Assembly (NCBI GenBank): GCA_036502625.1 | Contig: DASXYG010000076.1 | Coordinates: 1 to 35,595 of the forward strand | Origin: DASXYG01 sp036502625 | GTDB taxonomy: Bacteria; Actinomycetota; Actinomycetes; Streptosporangiales; Streptosporangiaceae | Length of the DNA: 35,595 nt | Direction: 5' to 3' | In this document: positions 7,844 to 15,495 of the stretch, one piece after another | Layout: the number at the start of each line of letters is the position of its first letter | How positions within the stretch are numbered: the first letter of the stretch is position 1 | The notes under the pieces: model-generated | The model's input: the letters and a program-made list of their open reading frames with translations, nothing else | The model's database searches: none | What the model was told of the DNA's origin: nothing | Translations under genes and position numbers: made by a program

Positions 7844-8743
7844 TCAGCCGTTGAGGACGGGGGCGAGCTCGCGCCATTGCGGGAGCGGTAGCTCGCCGGG
7901 GTGGGCGGTCAGGACCTGGACGCAGACGTGGTCGGCGCCGGCCGCGCGGTGCGCGCGTACGCGCTCGGCGATCACGTCCGTGCCGCCGTACGCCACGATC
8001 GCGTCGACCAGCCGGCCGCTGGGCCCGTCAGCGATGTCGGCGTCGCCGAAGCCGAGCCGCCGCAGGCTGGCCACCTGGTGCGGGGCGGCCAGGTAGCCGC
8101 CAACATGCGCCCGCGCCACCTCGCGTGCGCGCGCCCGGTCGGTGTCGAGCACCACCGCCTGCTCCACGCCGAGGAACGCGTCCGGGCCCATGATCTCCCG
8201 CGCCCGCGCGGTGTGCTCGACCGGCACGAAGTACGGGTGCGCGCCCCACGTACGCTCCGCGGCCAGCGCCAGCATCTTCGGGCCGAGCGCGGCCAGCACG
8301 CGGCGCGGCGCCGGATCGGGAACGGGGCCGTGGTACGGGACGGCGTCCATGGAGTCCAGGTACGCGCGCATGGTGGGCACCGCGTGGCCGACGGCCGGCA
8401 TCGGGTAGCCGTCCATCGCGTGGATCGTGTCGTCCACCCGGTGGCCCCCGAGTCCGAGCAGGTAGCGGCCGGGGAACGCCTCGCCGAGCGTGCGCTCGGC
8501 GGTCGCGGCGGCGACCGGCTCGCGGAAGGAGACGTTGGCGATGCCGGACGCCACGGTGATGCGGCGGGTGGCCGACAGCAGCAGCCACGCGTTGCCGAAC
8601 GTGTCGCGGCCCATCGCCTCGCCGAACCAGATGGCGCCGTAGCCCAGCTCCTCGATCTCCGCGGCGGCCTCCCGTACGAGCCCGGCGGGTTGTGCGTCGA
8701 AGCCGAAGGCCCAGATGCCGGTCCGGCCCAGATCGTCGATCAC
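7844..8743 (-). CDS. LLM-class flavin/F420-dependent oxidoreductase
   Basis: 299-residue luciferase-like monooxygenase-fold protein. Typical stretches are the N-terminal GIWAFGFDAQP, AAAEIEELGYGAIWFGEAMGRD (about 20-43), TASGIANVSFREP-like core, RYLLGLGGHRV and LAALGPKMLALAAERTWGAHPYFVPVEHT. This matches the actinobacterial TIGR03620-like group, usually assigned F420 as cofactor; the substrate is unknown. The GTG at 8743 has GAGGAG seven bases upstream and starts the beta-barrel correctly, so the longer frame upstream is rejected. It is divergent from a TetR gene across two palindromic operators and is the probable target of that repressor. Confidence 0.9.
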   Translation of the reverse strand: MIDDLGRTGIWAFGFDAQPAGLVREAAAEIEELGYGAIWFGEAMGRDTFGNAWLLLSATRRITVASGIANVSFREPVAAATAERTLGEAFPGRYLLGLGGHRVDDTIHAMDGYPMPAVGHAVPTMRAYLDSMDAVPYHGPVPDPAPRRVLAALGPKMLALAAERTWGAHPYFVPVEHTARAREIMGPDAFLGVEQAVVLDTDRARAREVARAHVGGYLAAPHQVASLRRLGFGDADIADGPSGRLVDAIVAYGGTDVIAERVRAHRAAGADHVCVQVLTAHPGELPLPQWRELAPVLNG

Positions 8744-8765
8744 GCGTACTCCTCGGGTAGGTTTT

Positions 8766-8816
8766 CCGGAGAAGTTCTCCGGTTCGTACGGGGTACGATA
8801 CGGAGAACTTCTCCGT
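8766..8816. promoter_or_regulatory. Pair of palindromic TetR operators in the divergent promoter region
   Basis: Two perfect 17-base palindromes share the core CGGAGAA-N-TTCTCCG: 8766-8782 (centre G8774) and 8800-8816 (centre C8808). The centres are 34 bp apart, slightly more than three helical turns. They flank a TACGAT (8794-8799, plus strand) and an overlapping TATCGT (minus strand), both good -10 candidates. The layout suggests that the TetR protein encoded at 8852-9481 binds both sites and represses itself and the LLM gene. Confidence 0.85.
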
Positions 8817-8851
8817 TTGGCTAGCCGGTACCGGGCACCGAGGATGGGCGA

Positions 8852-9481
8852 ATGGCGACAACGGACGGCCGTACGGCGGCGCGCGGCATGCGGACCGACG
8901 CGCGCCGCAACCGCGACCACCTCGTGGCGGTGGCCGAGGAGACGCTGGCCGAGCTCGGGCCCGAGGCGTCGCTGAACCAGATCGCGCGCCGCGCCGGCGT
9001 CGGACCCGGCACCCTCTACCGCCACTTCCCCACCCGCGACGCGCTGCTCGCCGCCGTGCTCGAGGACCGCATCGCCACCCTGTGCGCCCGCGCGGACGAC
9101 CTGCGCGCGTCCGCCACGCCCGACACCGCGCTGGCCGCGTGGCTGCGCGCGTTCCTCGACCACGCCCGGCTCAACCAGGCCATGGCCGGCGCGCTGATGG
9201 CCGCGCACGCCGCGGTCTCCGGCACCGACTGCCACCAGGTGATCCGCGACGCGACCGCGGACCTGCTCACCGGCGCCCAGTCCGCCGGCACCGCGCGCGC
9301 CGACCTCACCGCACCCGACCTCATCCAGCTCGTCGTGGGCATCGCCCTGGCCACCGCGCACGACGACGACCCCGAACAACCGGAACGACTGCTGGCACTC
9401 GTCCAGGACGCGATCTTCACCGGACCGTCCCGGCGGAGGGAGAGCGCACGTACCGTGGCGGTTGACATTCAACAGCCGTGA
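8852..9481 (+). CDS. TetR-family transcriptional regulator
   Basis: 209 residues. The N-terminal helix-turn-helix reads SLNQIARRAGVGPGTLYRHFPTRDALL (about 40-67), the standard TetR recognition motif. The rest is an all-helical ligand-binding and dimer domain (about 75-190) of the small AcrR-like group with DHARLNQAMAGALMAAH. Ligand unknown. It starts 36 bases after the second palindromic operator and is divergent from the LLM oxidoreductase gene, so autoregulation and control of that enzyme are likely. The DUF1003 gene follows after 11 bases and may share the transcript. Confidence 0.92.
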   Translation: MATTDGRTAARGMRTDARRNRDHLVAVAEETLAELGPEASLNQIARRAGVGPGTLYRHFPTRDALLAAVLEDRIATLCARADDLRASATPDTALAAWLRAFLDHARLNQAMAGALMAAHAAVSGTDCHQVIRDATADLLTGAQSAGTARADLTAPDLIQLVVGIALATAHDDDPEQPERLLALVQDAIFTGPSRRRESARTVAVDIQQP

Positions 9482-9492
9482 AGGGGACGAAT

Positions 9493-9942
9493 ATGGCCGG
9501 CTCGCCGGGTCCACGGCTCGGGGCGCGGCACGAGCGGCTGTTGCTCGGGCAGGCGCGGCGGCGGTTGCAGGATCGCGCCGCGGACCGGATCACCGCCTTC
9601 TCCGGGTCGATGCCGTTCGTCTACCTGCACGTCGTGTGGTTCACGGTGTGGATCGTCGTGAACACGCTGACGCCGCTCGTCTTCGACCCGTACCCGTTCG
9701 GGCTGCTCACGCTGGTCGTGTCGCTGGAGGCGATCTTCCTCTCGACGTTCGTGATGCTCAGCCAGAACCGGGAGACGAAGCGGTCGGAGATCCGGTCCGA
9801 GATCGACTTCGAGACGAACGTGCTGTCCGAGGTGTGGCTGGAAGCGGTGGCCGACAAGCTCGGGATCGACGTGGACGAGGTCCATACGTCGGCGCGGCGG
9901 CGGATCGACGACGTGAAGGCCCGCCAGAACGCCGCCGACTGA
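9493..9942 (+). CDS. DUF1003 membrane protein
   Basis: 149 residues. A basic N-terminal stretch is followed by SGSMPFVYLHVVWFTVWIVVN (first membrane helix), DPYPFGLLTLVVSLEAIFLSTFVMLSQNR (second helix) and a charged cytoplasmic C-terminus with SEIRSEIDFETN. This order is diagnostic for DUF1003, a conserved family without known biochemical function. I chose the ATG at 9493 because of GGGGA seven bases upstream; a GTG at 9478 overlapping the TetR stop is the alternative and adds five residues. It is convergent with the lipoate ligase gene, with only 10 bases between the stops and no terminator visible. Confidence 0.88.
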   Translation: MAGSPGPRLGARHERLLLGQARRRLQDRAADRITAFSGSMPFVYLHVVWFTVWIVVNTLTPLVFDPYPFGLLTLVVSLEAIFLSTFVMLSQNRETKRSEIRSEIDFETNVLSEVWLEAVADKLGIDVDEVHTSARRRIDDVKARQNAAD

Positions 9943-9952
9943 CGCGCCGGCG

Positions 9953-11017
9953 TCACGGCACCCGGTTCGTCCACTCCGGGTCGGTGAACTTCTCCGCGAC
10001 CAGGCGGTCGACCCGGGCCTGCTCGGCGTCGGTGACCACGTCGTCGGTGAGGCCGTAGCGCTTGCGGAAGTAGGCGATCAGCTTGTCCACGACGGCGTCG
10101 TGGTCCAGGCCGGTCTGCCGGCGCAGCGGGTCGACGCGCTTCTTCGCGCTGGTCGTGCCCTTGTCGGACAGCTTCTCGCGGCCGATGCGCAGCACCTGGA
10201 CCATCTTGTCGGCGTCGATGTCGTACGACATGGCCACGTGGTGCAGGACCGCGCCCGCGGACAGCCGCTTCTGCGCGGCGCCGCCGATCTTGCCGGCGTC
10301 GGAGGTGATGTCGTTGATCGGCTGGTACCAGGCCTTCACGCCGAGCTCCTCGTTCAGCGCGCCGATCACCCAGTCGTCGAGGTAGGCGTACGAATCGGTG
10401 AACGACAGCCCCGCCACCAGCGACTCCGGGACGTACAGGGAGGAGGAGATCGTGTTGCCCGGCTCGACGAACATCGCGCCGCCGCCGGTGATGCGCCGCA
10501 TGATCTGCACGCCGTACTTCTCCGCCGCCTCCGTGTCGACCTCATTGCGCACCGACTGGAAGCTGCCGAGGATCACCGCGGACGCGCCCCAGTCCCAAAT
10601 GCGCAGCGTCGGCGGGCGGCGCCCGGCGGCGACCTCGCCGGCCAGCACCTCGTCGAGCGCCATGTGCACCGGCGGGGCGAGCGGGCCCGGGTTGATCAGG
10701 CGCCAGTCGTGGTCGCGCCAGTCGCTGGCGTGCGCGACCGCGCGGCGCACCGCGACCGCCACGGCCTGGGTGGTGAAGCCCAGCATGACGACGTCCGGGT
10801 CGAGCGCGGCGTCGATGCGCTGCGCGAGCAGGGCGGCGTCGGTGGACGCGGGCTGCCCGGCCAGCGCCGCGTCGATGCGTTCGAGCGCGTCGTCGGGTTC
10901 GAGGAAGAAGTCGCCGCTGACGCGGACGTTCGCGAGCCGCCCGTCGGTGACGTCGACGTCCGCGACGACCAGCTTGCCGCCGGGGACCTTGTACTCGCCG
11001 TGAAATGCGCTCGGCAC
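9953..11017 (-). CDS. lplA: Lipoate-protein ligase A with N-terminal accessory domain
   Basis: 354-residue cytoplasmic enzyme that activates lipoate with ATP and attaches it to E2 and H-protein lysines. The catalytic core (about 100-330) shows RRITGGGAMFVEPGN (174-188), the lipoyl-AMP loop, and the KIGGAAQKR motif with catalytic K243. The first 75 residues, with YKVPGGKLVVADVDVTDGRLANVRVSGDFFLEP, match the accessory domain that sits at the C-terminus in E. coli LplA, so the domain order is swapped. The GTG at 11017 is chosen because this domain begins directly after it and GAGGG lies upstream; a longer in-frame reading has no family-like sequence. It is divergent from the ABC transporter operon. 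Confidence 0.88.
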   Translation of the reverse strand: MPSAFHGEYKVPGGKLVVADVDVTDGRLANVRVSGDFFLEPDDALERIDAALAGQPASTDAALLAQRIDAALDPDVVMLGFTTQAVAVAVRRAVAHASDWRDHDWRLINPGPLAPPVHMALDEVLAGEVAAGRRPPTLRIWDWGASAVILGSFQSVRNEVDTEAAEKYGVQIMRRITGGGAMFVEPGNTISSSLYVPESLVAGLSFTDSYAYLDDWVIGALNEELGVKAWYQPINDITSDAGKIGGAAQKRLSAGAVLHHVAMSYDIDADKMVQVLRIGREKLSDKGTTSAKKRVDPLRRQTGLDHDAVVDKLIAYFRKRYGLTDDVVTDAEQARVDRLVAEKFTDPEWTNRVP

Positions 11018-11153
11018 CGTGCGTACCCTCTTCCATCCCGTAGTTCCGTGCCATCCGGTGAACACGCGCGCCGCCCCCGGGATTTCCGGCCCGGCCGAAA
11101 GCACCCAAGAGTTCGTCGCTGACCATCGGGAGCGTGCATGGTACGGCCGCTCG

Positions 11154-11165
11154 GCGGTGCACCGC
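11154..11165. promoter_or_regulatory. Perfect 12-bp palindrome upstream of the ABC operon
   Basis: The sequence gcggtgcaccgc is fully self-complementary and lies 49 bases before the start of the binding-protein gene, inside the 197-base gap divergent to lplA. It could be an operator for the transport operon. No other strong element is visible in the gap; I find no clear -35/-10 pair. Confidence 0.35.
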
Positions 11166-11214
11166 TGCCAGCATGGCGCGAACCATCCAACGGGGAACCT
11201 GGAGAGGAACTGCC

Positions 11215-12114
11215 ATGCGGTCTCACTCGACGTCCCGCCCCGTCCGCGCCATGGGGCTCGCCGCCGCGGCCGTGCTCGCCGCGGGCGCGCTGACCGCGGG
11301 CTGCGGCCGCTCGACGACGGGCTCATCGGACTCCGGCGACCGCGTCGCGTCCGCGAAGAGCGCCCGCGACCTGCTGCCCAAGGCCGTCAAGGACGCGGGC
11401 GTGCTGAAGGCCGTCACCGCGGTCGGCTACCCCCCGATGGAGATGTACAAGCCGGGCACGCGCGTCCTGACCGGCGTCGACCCGGACCTGGCCGCGGCCG
11501 TCGCGAAGCGGCTCGGGCTGAGGCTGACGCTGTCGAACGCCGAGTTCGACGGGCTGATCCCCGGCATCCAGGGCGGCCGGTGGGACATCGCGTTCTCCTC
11601 CGTCAGCGACACCGCCGAACGCCGCAAGGCCGTCGACTTCGTGGACTACTTCCGCGCGGGCGGCTCGATCCTGGTGAAGAAGGGCAACCCGGAGGGCATC
11701 AAGACCCTCGCCGACCTGTGCGGCAAGAAGATCGTCGCGGCCAAGGGCAGCTCGAACCTGGCGATCGCGCAGAAGCAGGCGGCGAAGTGCGGCGCGAAGA
11801 AGATGCCGATCGCGCAGAGCGAGGACGCGCCGACCGGGCTGCTCAGCATCGACACCGGCCGCGCCGACGCCACGATCGTCGACTACCCGGCGGGCGTCGA
11901 GTACGCGAAGTCCGGCAAGTACCAGGTGCTGACCACGCAGTACGCCGCGGGCCCGTGGGGCGCCGTGCTGTCCCGTACGAACCCCGACCTGCGCGACGCC
12001 GTGCAGAAGGCGCTGCAGGAGATGCGGAAGGACGGCACGTACAAGAAGATCCTCGACGACTACGGCGTCGGGATCAACGCGCTGCCCGCGATCACCGTCA
12101 ACACGAAGGCGTGA
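11215..12114 (+). CDS. Amino-acid ABC transporter substrate-binding lipoprotein
   Basis: 299 residues of the SBP_bac_3 (polar amino-acid, type II fold) family. The signal peptide has a basic start and a lipobox LTAGC with lipidated C30, so the mature protein is anchored outside the membrane. Core motifs are VGYPPMEMY, TGVDPDLAAAVAKRLGL, IPGIQGGRWDIAFSSVSDTAERRKAVDFVDYF and the C-terminal LQEMRKDGTYKKILDDYGV. Start ATG at 11215 has GGAGAGG upstream. The permease gene begins two bases after its stop. The family binds amino acids, opines or their derivatives. The downstream hydrolases suggest a D-amino-acid derivative as ligand. Confidence 0.93.
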   Translation: MRSHSTSRPVRAMGLAAAAVLAAGALTAGCGRSTTGSSDSGDRVASAKSARDLLPKAVKDAGVLKAVTAVGYPPMEMYKPGTRVLTGVDPDLAAAVAKRLGLRLTLSNAEFDGLIPGIQGGRWDIAFSSVSDTAERRKAVDFVDYFRAGGSILVKKGNPEGIKTLADLCGKKIVAAKGSSNLAIAQKQAAKCGAKKMPIAQSEDAPTGLLSIDTGRADATIVDYPAGVEYAKSGKYQVLTTQYAAGPWGAVLSRTNPDLRDAVQKALQEMRKDGTYKKILDDYGVGINALPAITVNTKA

Positions 12115-12116
12115 CC

Positions 12117-13031
12117 ATGGCCGCGGAGACCGCCGCCGCGCCGCCGCGCCCGATCGAGGCGGTACGCCCGCCGCGTCCCGGCCGGTGGCTGGGCGCGGCG
12201 GCGGCCGCGGTGTTCCTGGTGTGGGTGGCGTACACGATCATCGTCAACCCGAACCTGCACTGGGACATCGTCGTCGGGAACCAGTTCGACCACCGCATCC
12301 TCGGCGGGCTGTGGGTGACGATCCAGCTCACCGTGGTGTCCATGGCGATCGGCATCGCGCTCGGGATGCTGGCCGCCGTGATGCAGCTCTCCGACAACCG
12401 GCTGCTGCGGACGGCGTCCGCGCTGTACACCTGGTTCTTCCGCGGCACGCCGCTGCTGGTGCAGTTGATCTTCTGGTACAACTTCGCGCTGGTGTTCCCG
12501 CAGATCGGCATCGGGGTGCCGTTCGGCGGTCCGAAGATCATCGAGTGGCAGACGAACGCGCTGATCACGCCGTTCGTGGCCGGCCTGCTGGGGCTGACGA
12601 TCAACGAGGGCGCGTACATGGCGGAGATCGTGCGCGCCGGCATCGGCGCGGTCGCGCCCGGCCAGCGCGAGGCCGCGCAGGCGCTCGGCATGACGCACGG
12701 GCAGGTGCTGCGGCGCGTCGTGCTGCCGCAGGCCATGCGGGTGATCATCCCGCCGACCGGCAACCAGTTCATCTCGATGCTGAAGACCACGTCCATGGTC
12801 TCGGTGATCGCCGGCGCGGACCTGCTGACCATCGCGCAGCACATCTACCTGGGCAACTTCGAGGTGATCGCGCTGCTGATGGTCGCGTCCATCTGGTACC
12901 TGGTGCTCACCACGGTCGCCAGCGTCGGGCAGCACTTCCTGGAACGCCGCTTCAACCGCGACCGCGGCGGCGGCCTGGCCAGACGCGTCGGCCGCGACCT
13001 GCTGCCGTTCACCCGCGGGGCCGCCGGGTGA
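12117..13031 (+). CDS. Amino-acid ABC transporter permease
   Basis: 304-residue HisM/GlnP-type inner-membrane permease. A first helix (about 24-44) precedes the BPD_transp_1 domain: GLWVTIQLTVVSMAIGIALG, FFRGTPLLVQLIFWY and the EAA loop EAAQALGMTHGQVLRRVVLPQAMRVIIPPTGNQFI (about 178-212), which docks the ATPase. Final helices end near 280, followed by a basic tail. It is translated in tandem with the binding protein (stop and start 2 bases apart) and overlaps the deacylase start by GTGA. No second permease or ATPase gene lies in the window, so the ATP-binding subunit must come from elsewhere if this transporter works. Confidence 0.93.
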   Translation: MAAETAAAPPRPIEAVRPPRPGRWLGAAAAAVFLVWVAYTIIVNPNLHWDIVVGNQFDHRILGGLWVTIQLTVVSMAIGIALGMLAAVMQLSDNRLLRTASALYTWFFRGTPLLVQLIFWYNFALVFPQIGIGVPFGGPKIIEWQTNALITPFVAGLLGLTINEGAYMAEIVRAGIGAVAPGQREAAQALGMTHGQVLRRVVLPQAMRVIIPPTGNQFISMLKTTSMVSVIAGADLLTIAQHIYLGNFEVIALLMVASIWYLVLTTVASVGQHFLERRFNRDRGGGLARRVGRDLLPFTRGAAG

Positions 13032-14626
13032 GGCTCGACCTGCTGCTGCGCGGCGGCACCGTCATCGACGGCACCGGCGGCCCGCCGCGTACGGGGGACG
13101 TCGGCGTGGCCGGCGGCCGGATCGTGCTGCCGCCGCCGGGCGCCGAGGCGGAGACCGTGTACAACGCGTCCGGCCTCGTCGTCGCGCCCGGCTTCATCGA
13201 CGCGCACACCCACTCCGACGCCGTCGCGCTGCTCCGCCCGGAGGACCCGGACCTGACGCTGGCCGCCGTACGCCAGGGCGTCACCACCGAGATCGCCGGG
13301 AACTGCGGCAAGGGGCTGTTCCCCGCGCTGCCGTCCCGGCTGGACGACGTGCGGCGGGAGTCGCGGATCGGCTTCGGCGGCGCCGTCGAGCCGCACGCCG
13401 ACTTCCGGGGGTTCGCCGCCGCGCACACCGCCGCGGCGCGCGCGAACCACATCACGTCGCTGGTCGGGCACGGCACGCTGCGCGCCGGGGTGCTCGGCTA
13501 CGCCGACCGCGCCGCCACCCAGGACGAGCTGGCCGAGATGTGCCGGCTGCTCGACGCGGCGCTGGCCGACGGCGCCCCGGGGCTGTCCACCGGGCTGATC
13601 TACACGCCCGGCACGTACGCCGACACGGCCGAGGTCGCCGCGCTCGCCGCGGTCACCGCGCGGCACGGCCGTCCGTACGTCACCCACCTGCGCGACGAGA
13701 TGTCCCGCGTCGAGGACGCGCTCGAGGAGGCGGTCGAGATCGCCCGGCGCGGCGGCGCGGCGCTGCACGTCTCGCACCACAAGACCGCCGGGGTCCACGC
13801 GTGGGGCCGTACGGGGACGACGCTGGCGCGGCTGGCCGGGCTGCGCGCCGACGGCATGGACGTCACCTGCGACGTCTACCCGTACACCGCGGCCAGCACG
13901 GCGCTCGCCGCGATGCTGCCGCCGTGGGCCAACGACGGGGGCGAGCCCGCGCTGGCCGCCCGGCTGCGCGACCCGGCGATGCGCGACCGGATGCGCACGG
14001 CGATCGCCGAGGGCGTGCCGGGCTGGGAGAACACCGTGGGAAACGGGGGCTGGGACCGGATCTCGGTCGCGTGCGCTCCCGCCGACCCGGACGCCGAGGG
14101 CCACGCCATCGCCGACCTCGCCGTACGGCGCGGCGGCGACCCGCTGGACGTCGCGGCCGGCCTGCTGCTCGGCGGCGGCGGACCCGGGCTCGCCGACGTC
14201 ACGATCATCAGCCACTCGATGCGCGAGGACGACGTCCAGCGGGTGCTGGCCTGCCCGTTCTCCATGATCGGCTCGGACGGCGTGCCCAAGCCGGGGCTGC
14301 CGCACCCGCGCTGGGCGGGCACGTTCGCGCGGGTGCTCGGCCGGTACGTCCGCGACCTGGGCGTGCTGCCGCTGGAGACCGCGGTGCACAAGATGACCGG
14401 CATGGCGGCCGTACGGTTCGGGCTGGCCGGGCGCGGCGTCCTCCGCGACGGGGCGCACGCCGACCTCGCGGTGTTCGACCCGGCCGCGATCGCCGACGAG
14501 GCCGACTTCCCGCACCCGCTGCGCCCGCCGGCCGGGATGCGGCTGGTCGTGGTGGACGGCAAGGTGGTCGTACGGGACGGGGCCGACACCGGCGCGCGGC
14601 CGGGCACGGTGCTGAGGGCGGCATGA
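13028..14626 (+). CDS. N-acyl-D-amino-acid deacylase (D-aminoacylase) family amidohydrolase
   Basis: 532-residue zinc amidohydrolase that removes the acyl group from N-acyl-D-amino acids. Metal ligands sit almost exactly where they do in Alcaligenes D-aminoacylase: H60 and H62 in DAHTHSD, C93 in AGNCGKG, H220 in VTHLRDE, H250 in HVSHHKTAG, and catalytic D417 in GSDGVP. The N- and C-terminal strands form the small beta-sandwich. Start GTG at 13028 overlaps the permease stop (GTGA), and the stop overlaps the next start (ATGA), so the four genes form one coupled operon. Related proteins hydrolyse D-peptides or N-formyl groups, so the true substrate needs assay. Confidence 0.92.
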   Translation: MRLDLLLRGGTVIDGTGGPPRTGDVGVAGGRIVLPPPGAEAETVYNASGLVVAPGFIDAHTHSDAVALLRPEDPDLTLAAVRQGVTTEIAGNCGKGLFPALPSRLDDVRRESRIGFGGAVEPHADFRGFAAAHTAAARANHITSLVGHGTLRAGVLGYADRAATQDELAEMCRLLDAALADGAPGLSTGLIYTPGTYADTAEVAALAAVTARHGRPYVTHLRDEMSRVEDALEEAVEIARRGGAALHVSHHKTAGVHAWGRTGTTLARLAGLRADGMDVTCDVYPYTAASTALAAMLPPWANDGGEPALAARLRDPAMRDRMRTAIAEGVPGWENTVGNGGWDRISVACAPADPDAEGHAIADLAVRRGGDPLDVAAGLLLGGGGPGLADVTIISHSMREDDVQRVLACPFSMIGSDGVPKPGLPHPRWAGTFARVLGRYVRDLGVLPLETAVHKMTGMAAVRFGLAGRGVLRDGAHADLAVFDPAAIADEADFPHPLRPPAGMRLVVVDGKVVVRDGADTGARPGTVLRAA

Positions 14627-15489
14627 ACGCGGACGGTCTCGACGCCGAGGTGCGGGCGGCGGCGCGGCGCGGCCCGGGGCGGCTCGCGGTCGCCGTACGG
14701 CCCATCGGCGGCGGCACGGCGTACGGCTTCCACGAGCACGACGAGCTGTCCCTGGCCAGCGTGTCCAAGCTGCTCGTCCTCGCCGAGGCGGCCCGCCGCG
14801 TGGACGCCGGCGAGCTCGACCCGGCCGAGCCGGTGATCGTCGTCGCCGACGACCTGGTCAACGGCACCGGCCTGCTCCGCCGCCTGACCGCCCGTACGTG
14901 GCCGGTCGCCGACCTCGCCTGGCTCACGTCGTCCGTCAGCGACAACACCGCGACCAATGCCCTGCTACGCCGCCTGGGCCGCGACGCCGTCAACGCGTAC
15001 GCCAGCGCCCTCGGCCTGACCGCCACCCGCCTCCTCGACCGCATCCGCGACACCCGCACCCCCACCGACCCCCCGGCCCTGGCCATCGGCACCGCCGCCG
15101 ACCTCGCCCACCTCACGTCCCTCATCGGCACCCGCGCCCTCCTCCCCGCCGCGCCCTCCCCGGCAGGCGATCTGACTCCGGGCGCGGCGCGGCAGGTGGT
15201 GGAGTGGCTCCGGGCGAACACCGACCACCACCTCGTCCCCGCGCTGCTCCTGCACGACCCGTACGCACCCGGACTCCCCGAGGACGCCCCCGCCGGCACG
15301 GTGTGGATCGCCGCCAAGACCGGCATCGACACCGGCGTACGCGCCGAGGCCGGCATCATGGTCGCCGCCCGAGCCGTCGGCTACGCGGTCCTCACCACCG
15401 GCGAACCCGGCGTCGAACCCGGCCTCGTCGCCGCCATCCGCGAAACCGGCCTCGCCATCGCCCGCCACGCCGCCGGCTGGCACGGCTAG
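14623..15489 (+). CDS. Serine hydrolase, class A beta-lactamase fold, cytoplasmic
   Basis: 288 residues with all three active-site motifs of the penicillin-binding/beta-lactamase superfamily: SxxK at 46-49 (SVSK), SDN at 106-108 and KTG at 232-234. There is no signal peptide, unlike true beta-lactamases. The omega-loop ExxLN with the deacylating glutamate of class A enzymes is not visible between SDN and KTG. An amidase, esterase or D-peptidase role is therefore more likely than antibiotic resistance. It starts at ATG 14623 inside the stop of the deacylase gene, which supports a joint task on D-amino-acid derivatives or cell-wall fragments. It converges on the LysR gene, 6 bases away. Confidence 0.88.
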   Translation: MNADGLDAEVRAAARRGPGRLAVAVRPIGGGTAYGFHEHDELSLASVSKLLVLAEAARRVDAGELDPAEPVIVVADDLVNGTGLLRRLTARTWPVADLAWLTSSVSDNTATNALLRRLGRDAVNAYASALGLTATRLLDRIRDTRTPTDPPALAIGTAADLAHLTSLIGTRALLPAAPSPAGDLTPGAARQVVEWLRANTDHHLVPALLLHDPYAPGLPEDAPAGTVWIAAKTGIDTGVRAEAGIMVAARAVGYAVLTTGEPGVEPGLVAAIRETGLAIARHAAGWHG

Positions 15490-15495
15490 CCGCCC

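Noticed and set aside
14623..15489. Beta-lactamase resistance gene
   Set aside because: The SxxK, SDN and KTG motifs are present, but there is no signal peptide and no ExxLN omega-loop glutamate, and the operon points to D-amino-acid metabolism.
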